Of a stretch of 16,978 bases of DNA, positions 1-5,917 are shown one piece after another; position 1 is the first letter of the stretch; the number at the start of each line of letters is the position of its first letter. Location: assembly GCA_030637775.1 (NCBI GenBank), contig DAOWFY010000165.1:1-16978 (forward strand). The letters are read 5' to 3'. Source of the DNA: a bacterium (GTDB taxonomy: Bacteria > Ratteibacteria > UBA8468). The notes beneath the pieces are model-generated. The model ran no database searches. It saw nothing but the letters and a program-made list of their open reading frames with translations, and was not told the DNA's origin. A program made the translations under genes and the position numbers.

Positions 1-117
1 TCCAGAAGAAAGGCGAGAACCGGAAGAAATCCTCAGACCGGAAAACCGATCAAGATTCCCGCCAAGAAGGTTCCGGTATTTAAAGCAGGAGCAGCATTGA
101 AGAAGGCCGTGAAGTAA
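1..117 (+). CDS. HU-family DNA-binding protein, C-terminal fragment
   Basis: The first 38 codons of the window, in frame 1 up to the TAA at 115-117, read as the C-terminal part of an HU/IHF-type nucleoid protein: the fragment has the arginine-rich DNA-contacting arm ([19 protein letters not shown]) followed by the usual tail ([12 protein letters not shown]). HU binds DNA as a dimer, bends it and helps organise the chromosome. The N-terminal half lies left of the window, so start and regulation cannot be seen. Downstream come a 112-nt foldable element and a strong terminator, so HU probably ends its own transcript before dapB. The arm and tail pattern is very typical of HU. Confidence 0.9.
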   Translation, partial: SRRKARTGRNPQTGKPIKIPAKKVPVFKAGAALKKAVK

Positions 118-120
118 ATA

Positions 121-232
121 GGCTCGGAGGTTTACTCCAGCGGCACGCTTGCAGAGATGCTCGCTATGGGCGACTTCTCTATCCAGGCATTCATCCGTCG
201 CCTAATGCACGCTTAGAGTAAACCTCCTCGCC
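121..232 (+). other. Foldable 112-nt element with long closing stem
   Basis: Two arms, 121-137 and 216-232, are complementary at 15 of 17 positions (two adjacent mismatches at 124-125). Inside the closing stem I see three further hairpins: 139-142 with 146-149; 153-157 plus 161-164 with 170-173 plus 176-180; and 187-191 with 204-208. Together these would make a four-way, cloverleaf-like fold. It lies between the HU stop and the terminator at 259-297, so it would be in the 3' untranslated region of the HU transcript. I do not recognise it as any known RNA family. It could be a dispersed palindromic repeat rather than a functional RNA; the short inner stems alone could arise by chance, the closing stem hardly. 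Confidence 0.55.
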
Positions 233-258
233 TTGGTAGAGAAAACAACAGAAAGGAA

Positions 259-297
259 GGCGGATTTTATTCTTTAAGAAGATAAAGTCCGCCTTTT
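259..297 (+). terminator. Rho-independent terminator after HU
   Basis: A 12-bp stem (259-270 with 282-293; 11 Watson-Crick pairs plus one G-U) starts with GGCGGA and ends with TCCGCC, has an 11-nt loop that can itself pair, and is followed directly by TTTT at 294-297. It should end the HU transcript. Because the T-run touches 298, the ATG at 298 is a poor start for dapB. Confidence 0.85.
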
Positions 298-301
298 ATG
301 T

Positions 302-329
302 TTGACATCGCCAAGGCTTTTATTGTAAA
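302..329 (+). promoter_or_regulatory. Candidate dapB promoter
   Basis: A perfect -35 box TTGACA (302-307) is followed after 16 nt by TGTAAA (324-329), a weak -10 match. The predicted transcription start would fall around 336, only a few bases before the dapB ATG at 340, so the message would be nearly leaderless; no Shine-Dalgarno sequence is visible there. The placement right after the HU terminator supports a fresh transcription start. Confidence 0.45.
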
Positions 330-339
330 CTACTCTGCG

Positions 340-1125
340 ATGATTAAAACAGTTGTCTGTGGAGCATCCGGAAGGATGGGAAGTCTCATCTCTCAGTTGA
401 TTGCGAGAGATAAAAATTTTTCTTTGGTCGGGGCCGTTGAGAGAATTAACCATCCAGAAATAGACAAAGAGATAGAAGGGATAAGAATAGTAAGGGAGTT
501 AGCAAAAGTTGTAGAGAAGAGTGATGTCGTGATTGAATTTACTGCCCCGGCGGCCACCTTGGCGCATTTAGCCATCTGCGAAGAGAAAGGTGTGCCGATG
601 GTTATTGGCACTACCGGTTTCAGTCAAGAAGAAATGGGTAAAATTGAAGATATTAGTAAAAAAATTCCCATTCTCCTTTCTCCTAATATGAGTTTAGGAG
701 TTAACCTTCTTTTTAAACTGATTAAGGAGGCGGCGGTCATTCTCAAGGATTACGAGGTGGAAATTATTGAGACCCATCATGATCGAAAGAAGGATGCTCC
801 CAGTGGCACCGCCAAGAGAATTGCCGAAATTATTGCTGAGAGCCGAAATAGCGATCTGGAGAAAATAGCTAAATATGGTCGTAAGGGTTTAGTGGGAAAG
901 AGAAACCCTGAAGAGATTGGCATTCATAGTCTTCGGCTGGGTAATGTCATCGGAGAACACAGAGTCATCTTCGGGGGAATAGCGGAGAGGTTAGAGTTAT
1001 TCCATAAGGCAGAGAGCCGAGAGACTTTTGCGCGGGGAGCATTAAAGGCCGCAGCCTTCATTGTCAAACAACATCCCGGCCTCTATGGTATGGAAAGTAT
1101 CTTATGCAATACAGTGAAACACTGA
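340..1125 (+). CDS. dapB: 4-hydroxy-tetrahydrodipicolinate reductase
   Basis: DapB reduces the DapA product to tetrahydrodipicolinate with NAD(P)H, in the cytoplasm, on the path to diaminopimelate (DAP) and lysine. From the ATG at 340 the protein is 261 aa, a normal DapB length. The Rossmann nucleotide-binding loop GASGRMG is at residues 8-14, VIGTTGF near 88-94, and the catalytic/substrate signature ETHHDRKKDAPSGTA at about 144-158 with the His pair and Lys. I chose 340 because the protein then opens MIKTVVCGASGRMG as family members do; the longer frame from 298 adds 14 residues encoded over the terminator and promoter. The 3' end overlaps dapL by 22 nt, so the two are translated from one message and act in the same pathway. 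Confidence 0.95.
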   Translation: MIKTVVCGASGRMGSLISQLIARDKNFSLVGAVERINHPEIDKEIEGIRIVRELAKVVEKSDVVIEFTAPAATLAHLAICEEKGVPMVIGTTGFSQEEMGKIEDISKKIPILLSPNMSLGVNLLFKLIKEAAVILKDYEVEIIETHHDRKKDAPSGTAKRIAEIIAESRNSDLEKIAKYGRKGLVGKRNPEEIGIHSLRLGNVIGEHRVIFGGIAERLELFHKAESRETFARGALKAAAFIVKQHPGLYGMESILCNTVKH

Positions 1126-2261
1126 AGAAACTACCAACCTACCTCTTCCTGAAGATCGAGCAAAAGAAAAAGGAGTTATTGAAGAAGGGAATAGACATCA
1201 TTGATTTTGGCGTGGGGGACCCGGATTTACCCACGCCAAAAAATATTATTTGTGCGATGGGGAAAGCGGTTGAGAAACCTCAGAACCATCGCTATCCTTT
1301 AGGAACCGGCACACCTGCCTTTAAGGAGGCGATTGCTCAATGGTATAGGAAAAGATTCTCCGTTTCTTTAAATCCCGAAAAAGAGATTCTTGTCCTTCTT
1401 GGCTCCAAGGAAGGTTTGGGTCATCTTCCCTTAGCATTCTTAAATAAAGGCGATTTAGTCCTTATTCCAGAGCCAGCCTATCCGGTCTACCGAGCCGGGA
1501 CAATTTTAGCCGGAGGCATTCCCTACTTTCTACCCCTAAAAGCAGAGAACAATTTCCTTCCCGACTTGAAGAGCATTTCACGGAAGGTTGCAAAAAGGGC
1601 AAAGCTCCTCTTCCTTAATTATCCCAATAATCCTACAGCATCTGTAGCCAGTAAAGAATTCTTTGAGAAGGCTGTTGACTTTTCCAGAAATAATGATATT
1701 GTCGTTCTTCACGATGCTGCCTATTCAGAGATCTATTACGAAGAGAAACCTTTGAGTTTCCTTCAGATAGAGGGGGCAAAGGGAATAGGAATTGAATTTG
1801 GCTCCCTTTCCAAAACCTATAATATGACCGGCTGGAGGATTGGTTGGGCCTGTGGTAGCGCTGAAGTCTTAGAAGGTTTAGCAAGGGTTAAAGGAAATAT
1901 CGACTCCGGAACCTTTTTAGCGATACAGGAGGCCGGGGTTGAGGCTTTAAACGGACCACAGGAGGCCACCAAGGAGATAAGGAGAACTTATGAAGAGAGA
2001 AGGGATATTTTGTTTTCCGGTTTAAAGAAAGGAGGCTGGGAACTGAACAAACCTTCAGCAACCTTTTACCTCTGGGCAAGGGTACCTGCTGGTTATACCT
2101 CTGAGAAAATGGCCTCCATCTTGTTAGAAAAATCTGGAATTCTTGCCACTCCTGGCTCTGGTTTTGGTCCTTCAGGAGAAGGCTATCTTCGTTTTTCCCT
2201 AACAATAGATAAGGAAAGAATAAAAGAGGCAATAGAAAGATTAAAGAAGATTAAACTATGA
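1104..2261 (+). CDS. dapL: LL-diaminopimelate aminotransferase
   Basis: A class I/II PLP-dependent aminotransferase of 385 aa. The opening (LPTYLF, then IDFGVGDPDLPTP at about 33-45) is the hallmark of DapL, which converts tetrahydrodipicolinate directly to LL-DAP with glutamate as amino donor, bypassing the acyl-blocked DapD/DapC/DapE route. PLP residues are visible: NYPNNPTA at 172-179, HDAAY at 203-207, and the Schiff-base lysine in SLSKTYNMTGWR (K237). The C-terminal carboxylate-binding arginine is in YLRFSLT. The start at 1104 gives the family-typical N-terminus. It overlaps dapB by 22 nt and purE by 4 nt. The dapB-dapL pairing strengthens the DapL call over a generic aspartate aminotransferase. 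Confidence 0.9.
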   Translation: MQYSETLKKLPTYLFLKIEQKKKELLKKGIDIIDFGVGDPDLPTPKNIICAMGKAVEKPQNHRYPLGTGTPAFKEAIAQWYRKRFSVSLNPEKEILVLLGSKEGLGHLPLAFLNKGDLVLIPEPAYPVYRAGTILAGGIPYFLPLKAENNFLPDLKSISRKVAKRAKLLFLNYPNNPTASVASKEFFEKAVDFSRNNDIVVLHDAAYSEIYYEEKPLSFLQIEGAKGIGIEFGSLSKTYNMTGWRIGWACGSAEVLEGLARVKGNIDSGTFLAIQEAGVEALNGPQEATKEIRRTYEERRDILFSGLKKGGWELNKPSATFYLWARVPAGYTSEKMASILLEKSGILATPGSGFGPSGEGYLRFSLTIDKERIKEAIERLKKIKL

Positions 2262-2710
2262 AAAAGGTTTTGGTTGGGATAATTGTTGGTAGTAAGAGCG
2301 ATCTTCCTTTTATGGAGGAAACAATAAAGACCCTGAAATCATTCAAAATTCCCTATGAATTAAAGGTTCTTTCTGCCCATAGAAATCCTGAGGAAACGGC
2401 TCAATATGCTAAAAAAGCAGAAAAGAGAGGGATAGAGGTAATTATTGCGGCCGCCGGGCTATCCGCTCATCTTGCCGGGGCTTTGGCGGCAAGAACGTTA
2501 TTGCCGGTGATTGGAGTTCCTGTTCCCAGTGAGCCACTTGGTGGAATTGACTCCTTTCTTTCCACACTGCAGATGCCCTCCGGGATTCCGGTAGCCACAA
2601 TGAGTATTGGAAAAAGTGGTGCAAAGAATAGCGCCATCCTTGCCGCAGAAATCTTAGCTCTGAAATATCCAGAGATTAAAAAAAGATTAAAAGAATATAA
2701 AAAAAGTTAA
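2258..2710 (+). CDS. purE: 5-(carboxyamino)imidazole ribonucleotide mutase
   Basis: PurE rearranges N5-CAIR to CAIR in de novo purine synthesis. The protein is 150 aa, the usual size for the single-domain enzyme. Visible motifs: GSKSD at 11-15, SAHRNPEE with the conserved His, the AAAGLSAHLAG loop, and the stretch IGVPVPS..GG.DS..S..QMP.GIPVATM, followed by KNSAILAAEIL. The pattern fits class I PurE. No purK is present in the window, so the ATP-dependent partner is either elsewhere or absent. The ATG overlaps the dapL TGA by 4 nt, implying coupled translation. Why a purine gene rides with DAP genes is not evident; such operon mixing is common in compact genomes. Confidence 0.95.
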   Translation: MKKVLVGIIVGSKSDLPFMEETIKTLKSFKIPYELKVLSAHRNPEETAQYAKKAEKRGIEVIIAAAGLSAHLAGALAARTLLPVIGVPVPSEPLGGIDSFLSTLQMPSGIPVATMSIGKSGAKNSAILAAEILALKYPEIKKRLKEYKKS

Positions 2711-2718
2711 GAAAGTAA

Positions 2719-2731
2719 AAGATAATATCTT
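2719..2731. repeat. 13-bp perfect palindrome before satD
   Basis: AAGATAATATCTT is a perfect 6+1+6 inverted repeat lying 2 nt before the ATG at 2734, in the 23-nt gap after purE. It could be an operator or simply a chance AT-rich palindrome; GATAAT within it also resembles a -10 box, but no matching -35 box is seen. Confidence 0.25.
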
Positions 2732-2733
2732 CA

Positions 2734-3387
2734 ATGTCTGCTGATAATTTTGTTGCCATTACAGGGGATTTAGTCTCCTCCAGACAGATTAAAGAAAGGG
2801 AAAGGATTCAAAGAGAACTAGACAAGATAAATAGAAAGGTAAACAGAAAATTTAAAGAAGTTTTGGTCGTTCCCTTTTCCTTTCGAGGGGGTGATGAAAT
2901 TCAGGGACTTCTTAAAGAATTTTTTTATAGTATAGAAATAGTCTATCTCTACACTAAAAATCTTTATCCTCAGAGAATCCGATTTGGTATTGGGAAGGGG
3001 ACCATCTCTACAGCCATAGCGGAAACCACCATTCAAATGGATGGAAAGTCTTTTACCCGCTCCCGAGAAGCATTAGAAAGTGCTAAGAAAGAAAATAAAT
3101 ATATTGTATACTCCACTGGAAGTCCAAAAATTGACTCTTCGATCAATACCATCTTTCTATTAATACAATCTCTGCAAAGAGACTGGAAACCTTTACATTA
3201 TCGCCGCTTCTGGCTTTATAAGGAATTGAAAAGTATAGAGAAGGTAGCTAAAGAAGAAGATATTTCAAAACAGGCAATTGCTAAAAGTTTAAAGATTGCT
3301 CACTGTGAAGTTTTACTAAAAGCAGAGAGGGTTTTAAAATCTTTGCTTTCGGAAGGGACTTCGTCTTTGTCAACCCCACAGGGTTGA
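2734..3387 (+). CDS. SatD-family protein with C-terminal HTH
   Basis: 217 aa. The N-terminal part has the SatD pattern: AITGDLVSSR (8-17), an Arg/Gln helix, FRGGDEIQGLL (50-60), RFGIGKGTIST (83-93) and a DG..F.RSREALESAK segment (103-118). The C-terminal region (about 165-200, VAKEEDISKQAIAKSLKIA) looks like a helix-turn-helix of the sigma region 4 type. SatD genes are known from the streptococcal sat operon near secretion genes; biochemical function is not established. The order of D12, the GGDE turn and the GIGKG strand resembles the palm fold of class III nucleotide cyclases and GGDEF domains (my inference). The last nine residues, including the stop, are encoded by a 29-bp repeat that has run into the gene's 3' end. 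The start has no strong Shine-Dalgarno sequence. Confidence 0.75.
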   Translation: MSADNFVAITGDLVSSRQIKERERIQRELDKINRKVNRKFKEVLVVPFSFRGGDEIQGLLKEFFYSIEIVYLYTKNLYPQRIRFGIGKGTISTAIAETTIQMDGKSFTRSREALESAKKENKYIVYSTGSPKIDSSINTIFLLIQSLQRDWKPLHYRRFWLYKELKSIEKVAKEEDISKQAIAKSLKIAHCEVLLKAERVLKSLLSEGTSSLSTPQG

Positions 3388-3418
3388 CTTCGTCTTTGTC
3401 AACCCCACAGGGTTGACT
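3357..3418. repeat. 29-bp tandem direct repeat, each with a hairpin
   Basis: Two identical 29-nt units (3357-3385 and 3386-3414) plus a 4-nt start of a third (GACT, 3415-3418). Each unit together with the start of the next forms a perfect 8-bp hairpin GTCAACCC-CACA-GGGTTGAC (3369-3388 and 3398-3417). No T-run follows, so these are not ordinary terminators. The repeat supplies the end of the SatD gene and lies just before the DUF3307-like gene. It looks like a dispersed palindromic element that duplicated in place. Confidence 0.85.
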
Positions 3419-3427
3419 CAAATATTT

Positions 3428-3766
3428 ATGAGTAAACCAATCTATTTACTTCTTGCTTATCTCGTTACTATCTTTGGTGGTGATCCTATAGTGAGAAAAA
3501 TTTGCTTAAAATTGCAACTTCCCAAAGAAAAGAAGGAGGGTCTTCAGGGAGCGGGAAGATATATTGGTTATTTTGAGCGATTTTTGGCTCTTTCTGCTCT
3601 TCTCTTAGGGAAGTATGAGGTAATTGGTTTTATCTTTGCGGCTAAGTCCATCTTTCGTTTTTCTTTTCGAGAGGAGATTGACTACTATTTGGTAGGAACA
3701 TTTGCCAGCCTTTCCTGGGCAGTATTCTGGGGGATAATTCTTGCTCACTTTCACATTTTTTTGTAA
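3428..3766 (+). CDS. Small membrane protein, DUF3307-like
   Basis: 112 aa from the ATG at 3428. It shows an N-terminal hydrophobic helix (residues about 4-17), an amphipathic middle (LKLQLPKEKKEGLQGAGRYIGYFER) and further hydrophobic helices (about 48-75 and 86-108), so an inner-membrane protein is likely. The segment G.YIG..ER......LG.YE.IGF.....KS..RF followed by EY/DYYLVGT..S resembles the C-terminal half of DUF3307 proteins, which often sit beside satD. The function is unknown. A longer reading from a TTG at 3413 starts inside the repeat hairpin and is not preferred. It is shorter than full-length DUF3307 proteins, so it is either a compact version or has lost its N-terminal part. Confidence 0.65.
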   Translation: MSKPIYLLLAYLVTIFGGDPIVRKICLKLQLPKEKKEGLQGAGRYIGYFERFLALSALLLGKYEVIGFIFAAKSIFRFSFREEIDYYLVGTFASLSWAVFWGIILAHFHIFL

Positions 3767-3807
3767 CTAAACAAGGTTTTAATAAAAATAAAGGAGGAGG
3801 AAAAACA

Positions 3808-4830
3808 ATGCGGATTGGAATTTTAACGGGTGGAGGAGACTGCGCCGGTTTAAATCAGGCAATTCGTGCCGCTGTTCTCAGAAGCCTTGACTTCGGAAAT
3901 GAATGTCTGGGAATTTTAGAAGGCTGGCGTGGTCTTATCGAAGGGAAAAGTCAACCTTTAGGATTAAAAGAAGTGGAAGGAATTGTGGAAAGATCAGGAA
4001 CAATTTTGGGAACCTCAAGAGTCAATCCTTATAAGGAAGAAAAGGGCGTAGAAAGAGTCAAGGAGAATATGAAAAAATGGAGTTTAGGCGCCCTAATCGC
4101 CATGGGTGGGGAGGATACCCTTGGCGTGGCTGAGAAACTCTTTGCCGAGGGAGTAAAGATTGTTGGCGTTCCCAAGACGATGGATAACGATCTCTCGGCT
4201 ACTGACTATACCTTCGGCTTTGATTCCTCTGCCACCAGAGCGATGGAGGCAGCAAGTGCTCTTATTGATACGGGAAGCTCCCACCGCCGGGTAATGATTT
4301 TGGAGGTGATGGGTAGACATGCGGGGTGGGTAGCTCTTTTCACCGGCATTGCCTCGGGAGCCGACTGGATTCTTATCCCGGAGAGAAAGCCGGAGATCAA
4401 GAAAATGGTAAACCATATCAAAGATGTTCATCGCCGGAAGAATTATGCTCTGCTTGTTGCCTCCGAAGGGGTAACTCTTCCAGCGCTAAAGGTTGGCGAA
4501 GAAGAAAAGGATAAATTTGGCCATATGATTCTCAAGAAGAGGAAAGTAGGAGAAACTTTATCAAAACTTATTGAAAAGGAGACTGGCCTGGAAACAAGGG
4601 TCTCGGTCATTGGCCATATGCAAAGGGGTGGAGTGCCTTCCCTTTTTGATCGGATCCTGGCGACAAGATGTGGAGCAAAGGCAGCAGAATTAATTCAGGA
4701 AGGAAAGTTTGGTCAAATGGTTGCTTTACGCGGCAATGAGATTGTGGAGGTCAGTTTGAAGGAGGCAGTGGCAAAGCTGAAATTGGTTGATGAAGCCTGG
4801 TGGAGCCTGGCAAAGGTTTTCTTTAAATAG
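3808..4830 (+). CDS. pfkA: 6-phosphofructokinase, PPi-type residues
   Basis: 340 aa, the PfkA family size. Phosphate-donor loop GGGDCAGLN at 8-16, GGEDTLG at 100-106, PKTMDNDL at 122-129 with the catalytic Asp126, MGRHAGW at 169-174, and GHMQRGG later for the sugar phosphate. Two residues that sort donors, E. coli positions 104 and 124, are Asp103 and Lys123 here. Asp plus Lys is the established PPi-dependent signature, whereas ATP enzymes have Gly at both. The enzyme is therefore likely a reversible PPi-fructose-6-phosphate phosphotransferase of the group III (mixed-substrate) lineage. A strong Shine-Dalgarno sequence (AAGGAGGAGG, 3791-3800) sets the start. Its stop lies 1 nt from the rodA stop on the other strand. 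Confidence 0.93.
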   Translation: MRIGILTGGGDCAGLNQAIRAAVLRSLDFGNECLGILEGWRGLIEGKSQPLGLKEVEGIVERSGTILGTSRVNPYKEEKGVERVKENMKKWSLGALIAMGGEDTLGVAEKLFAEGVKIVGVPKTMDNDLSATDYTFGFDSSATRAMEAASALIDTGSSHRRVMILEVMGRHAGWVALFTGIASGADWILIPERKPEIKKMVNHIKDVHRRKNYALLVASEGVTLPALKVGEEEKDKFGHMILKKRKVGETLSKLIEKETGLETRVSVIGHMQRGGVPSLFDRILATRCGAKAAELIQEGKFGQMVALRGNEIVEVSLKEAVAKLKLVDEAWWSLAKVFFK

Positions 4831-4831
4831 T

Positions 4832-5917
4832 TTAGAACATGGTCTCTTTTTTCTTAATGTTTAACACAATGCCCACAGCAATCAGGAAGATGAGAAGGGA
4901 GGAACCCCCATAACTTAAGAAAGGCAAAGGCAGTCCTGCTACCGGTAGCATCCCCAAGGTCATCCCGATATTGATAAAAATATGGGAGGCAAACATCACG
5001 GTGATTCCGGTAGCGACCAATCTTGCAAACGGCTCAGAGGTGCTGGTTGCAATCCTTATTAGCGACTTCAAGAAAAGAGAATAAAGAAAAAGAAGAACTA
5101 TCCCCCCAATAAATCCCCATTCCTCAGCTAAAACGCAGAAGATGAAATCTGTGTGGTATTCTGGTAAAAAGGCCAGGTGACTTTGAGTTCCCCGTAAAAA
5201 ACCTTTACCGAAGAGGCCACCGGAACCAATGGCAATCTTGGACTGAATGACATTATAACCGCTACCCAAGGGATCGGCATTAGGGTTGATAAAGACAAGC
5301 AGTCTTGCCCTCTGGTAGTCCTTTAAGACCGTGAACCAGAGAATCGGAGAGGAAAGAAATCCTATAGCGATGAGAAAGGTCAGATGCTTCTTCCTTATTC
5401 CCGCTGTCCATAATATCCCTAAAGAGATGGGAAGGAGTACAAGGGCGGTACCCAAATTTGGTTGTTTCAGAATGAGAAGAAAAGGGATACCGACGAGAAG
5501 GAAATAGGGAATAAGAAAGAAGAACCTCTTCACCTTTTTCCCAATATCGGCAAGGTACCTGGCGGCAACAAGAATGAAGATCAGTTTAGCAAATTCTGAT
5601 GGTTGAAAGTAAAAGCCACCAAAGGTTAGCCAGCGGGAAGAACCTGCCCGACCTTTACCAATAAGCAGGACGAGAAGAAGAAGCAGGAGGGAAAAGAGAT
5701 ATAATGGGTAACTTGCCTTTCTAAGGTTGCGATAGGGAAGAGCAATGAATAAGAAGAGCAGAAAAATACCGATTGCCATCCAGACTGTTTGCCGGCTGGC
5801 TAAATTGGAGAGTTCAGTTTTAATCCCACAACTTGCACTATAGATAAGAACAATTCCTAATAGCACTAAAAGAATAGTTATCAAAAGGAGGAGCCAATCA
5901 ATTTTTTTCTTATTCAT
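4832..5917 (-). CDS. rodA: Rod-shape peptidoglycan polymerase RodA
   Basis: RodA is the SEDS-family glycosyltransferase that polymerises lipid II during cell elongation, working with PBP2. From the ATG at 5917 the protein is 361 aa with about ten hydrophobic spans. Visible SEDS/RodA signatures: GGFYFQPSEFAKL, QPNLGTALVL, the extracellular RGTQSHLAFLPEYHTDFIFCVLAEEWGF segment (shown in parts by HLAFLPEYHTDF), and LPFLSYGGSS near the end. A reading from 5959 would add 14 residues that are only the tail of mrdA in another frame; 5917 gives MNKKKIDWLLLL, as expected. It overlaps mrdA by 8 nt and is last in the mre operon. The gene ends 1 nt from the convergent PFK gene, so no separate terminator fits between them. 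Confidence 0.94.
   Translation of the reverse strand: MNKKKIDWLLLLITILLVLLGIVLIYSASCGIKTELSNLASRQTVWMAIGIFLLFLFIALPYRNLRKASYPLYLFSLLLLLLVLLIGKGRAGSSRWLTFGGFYFQPSEFAKLIFILVAARYLADIGKKVKRFFFLIPYFLLVGIPFLLILKQPNLGTALVLLPISLGILWTAGIRKKHLTFLIAIGFLSSPILWFTVLKDYQRARLLVFINPNADPLGSGYNVIQSKIAIGSGGLFGKGFLRGTQSHLAFLPEYHTDFIFCVLAEEWGFIGGIVLLFLYSLFLKSLIRIATSTSEPFARLVATGITVMFASHIFINIGMTLGMLPVAGLPLPFLSYGGSSLLIFLIAVGIVLNIKKKETMF

Noticed and set aside
118-216. Read-through extension of HU or a small gene over the foldable element
   Set aside because: The frame is open for 32 codons but has no start with a ribosome site before the structured part, and HU proteins normally end at the TAA seen.
298-339. Longer dapB start at ATG 298
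   Set aside because: The ATG touches the terminator T-run, the added 14 residues cover the promoter, and DapB proteins open with the MIKxxVCGASGRMG pattern found at 340.
118-339. Lysine riboswitch before dapB
   Set aside because: The position would suit one, but I cannot find the lysine aptamer's conserved core, and a terminator and a new promoter separate the element from dapB.
3357-3418. CRISPR array
   Set aside because: Only two units, directly abutting without spacers.
3413-3427. TTG start for the DUF3307-like gene
   Set aside because: It lies within the repeat hairpin; the ATG at 3428 is a simpler start and precedes the first membrane helix directly.
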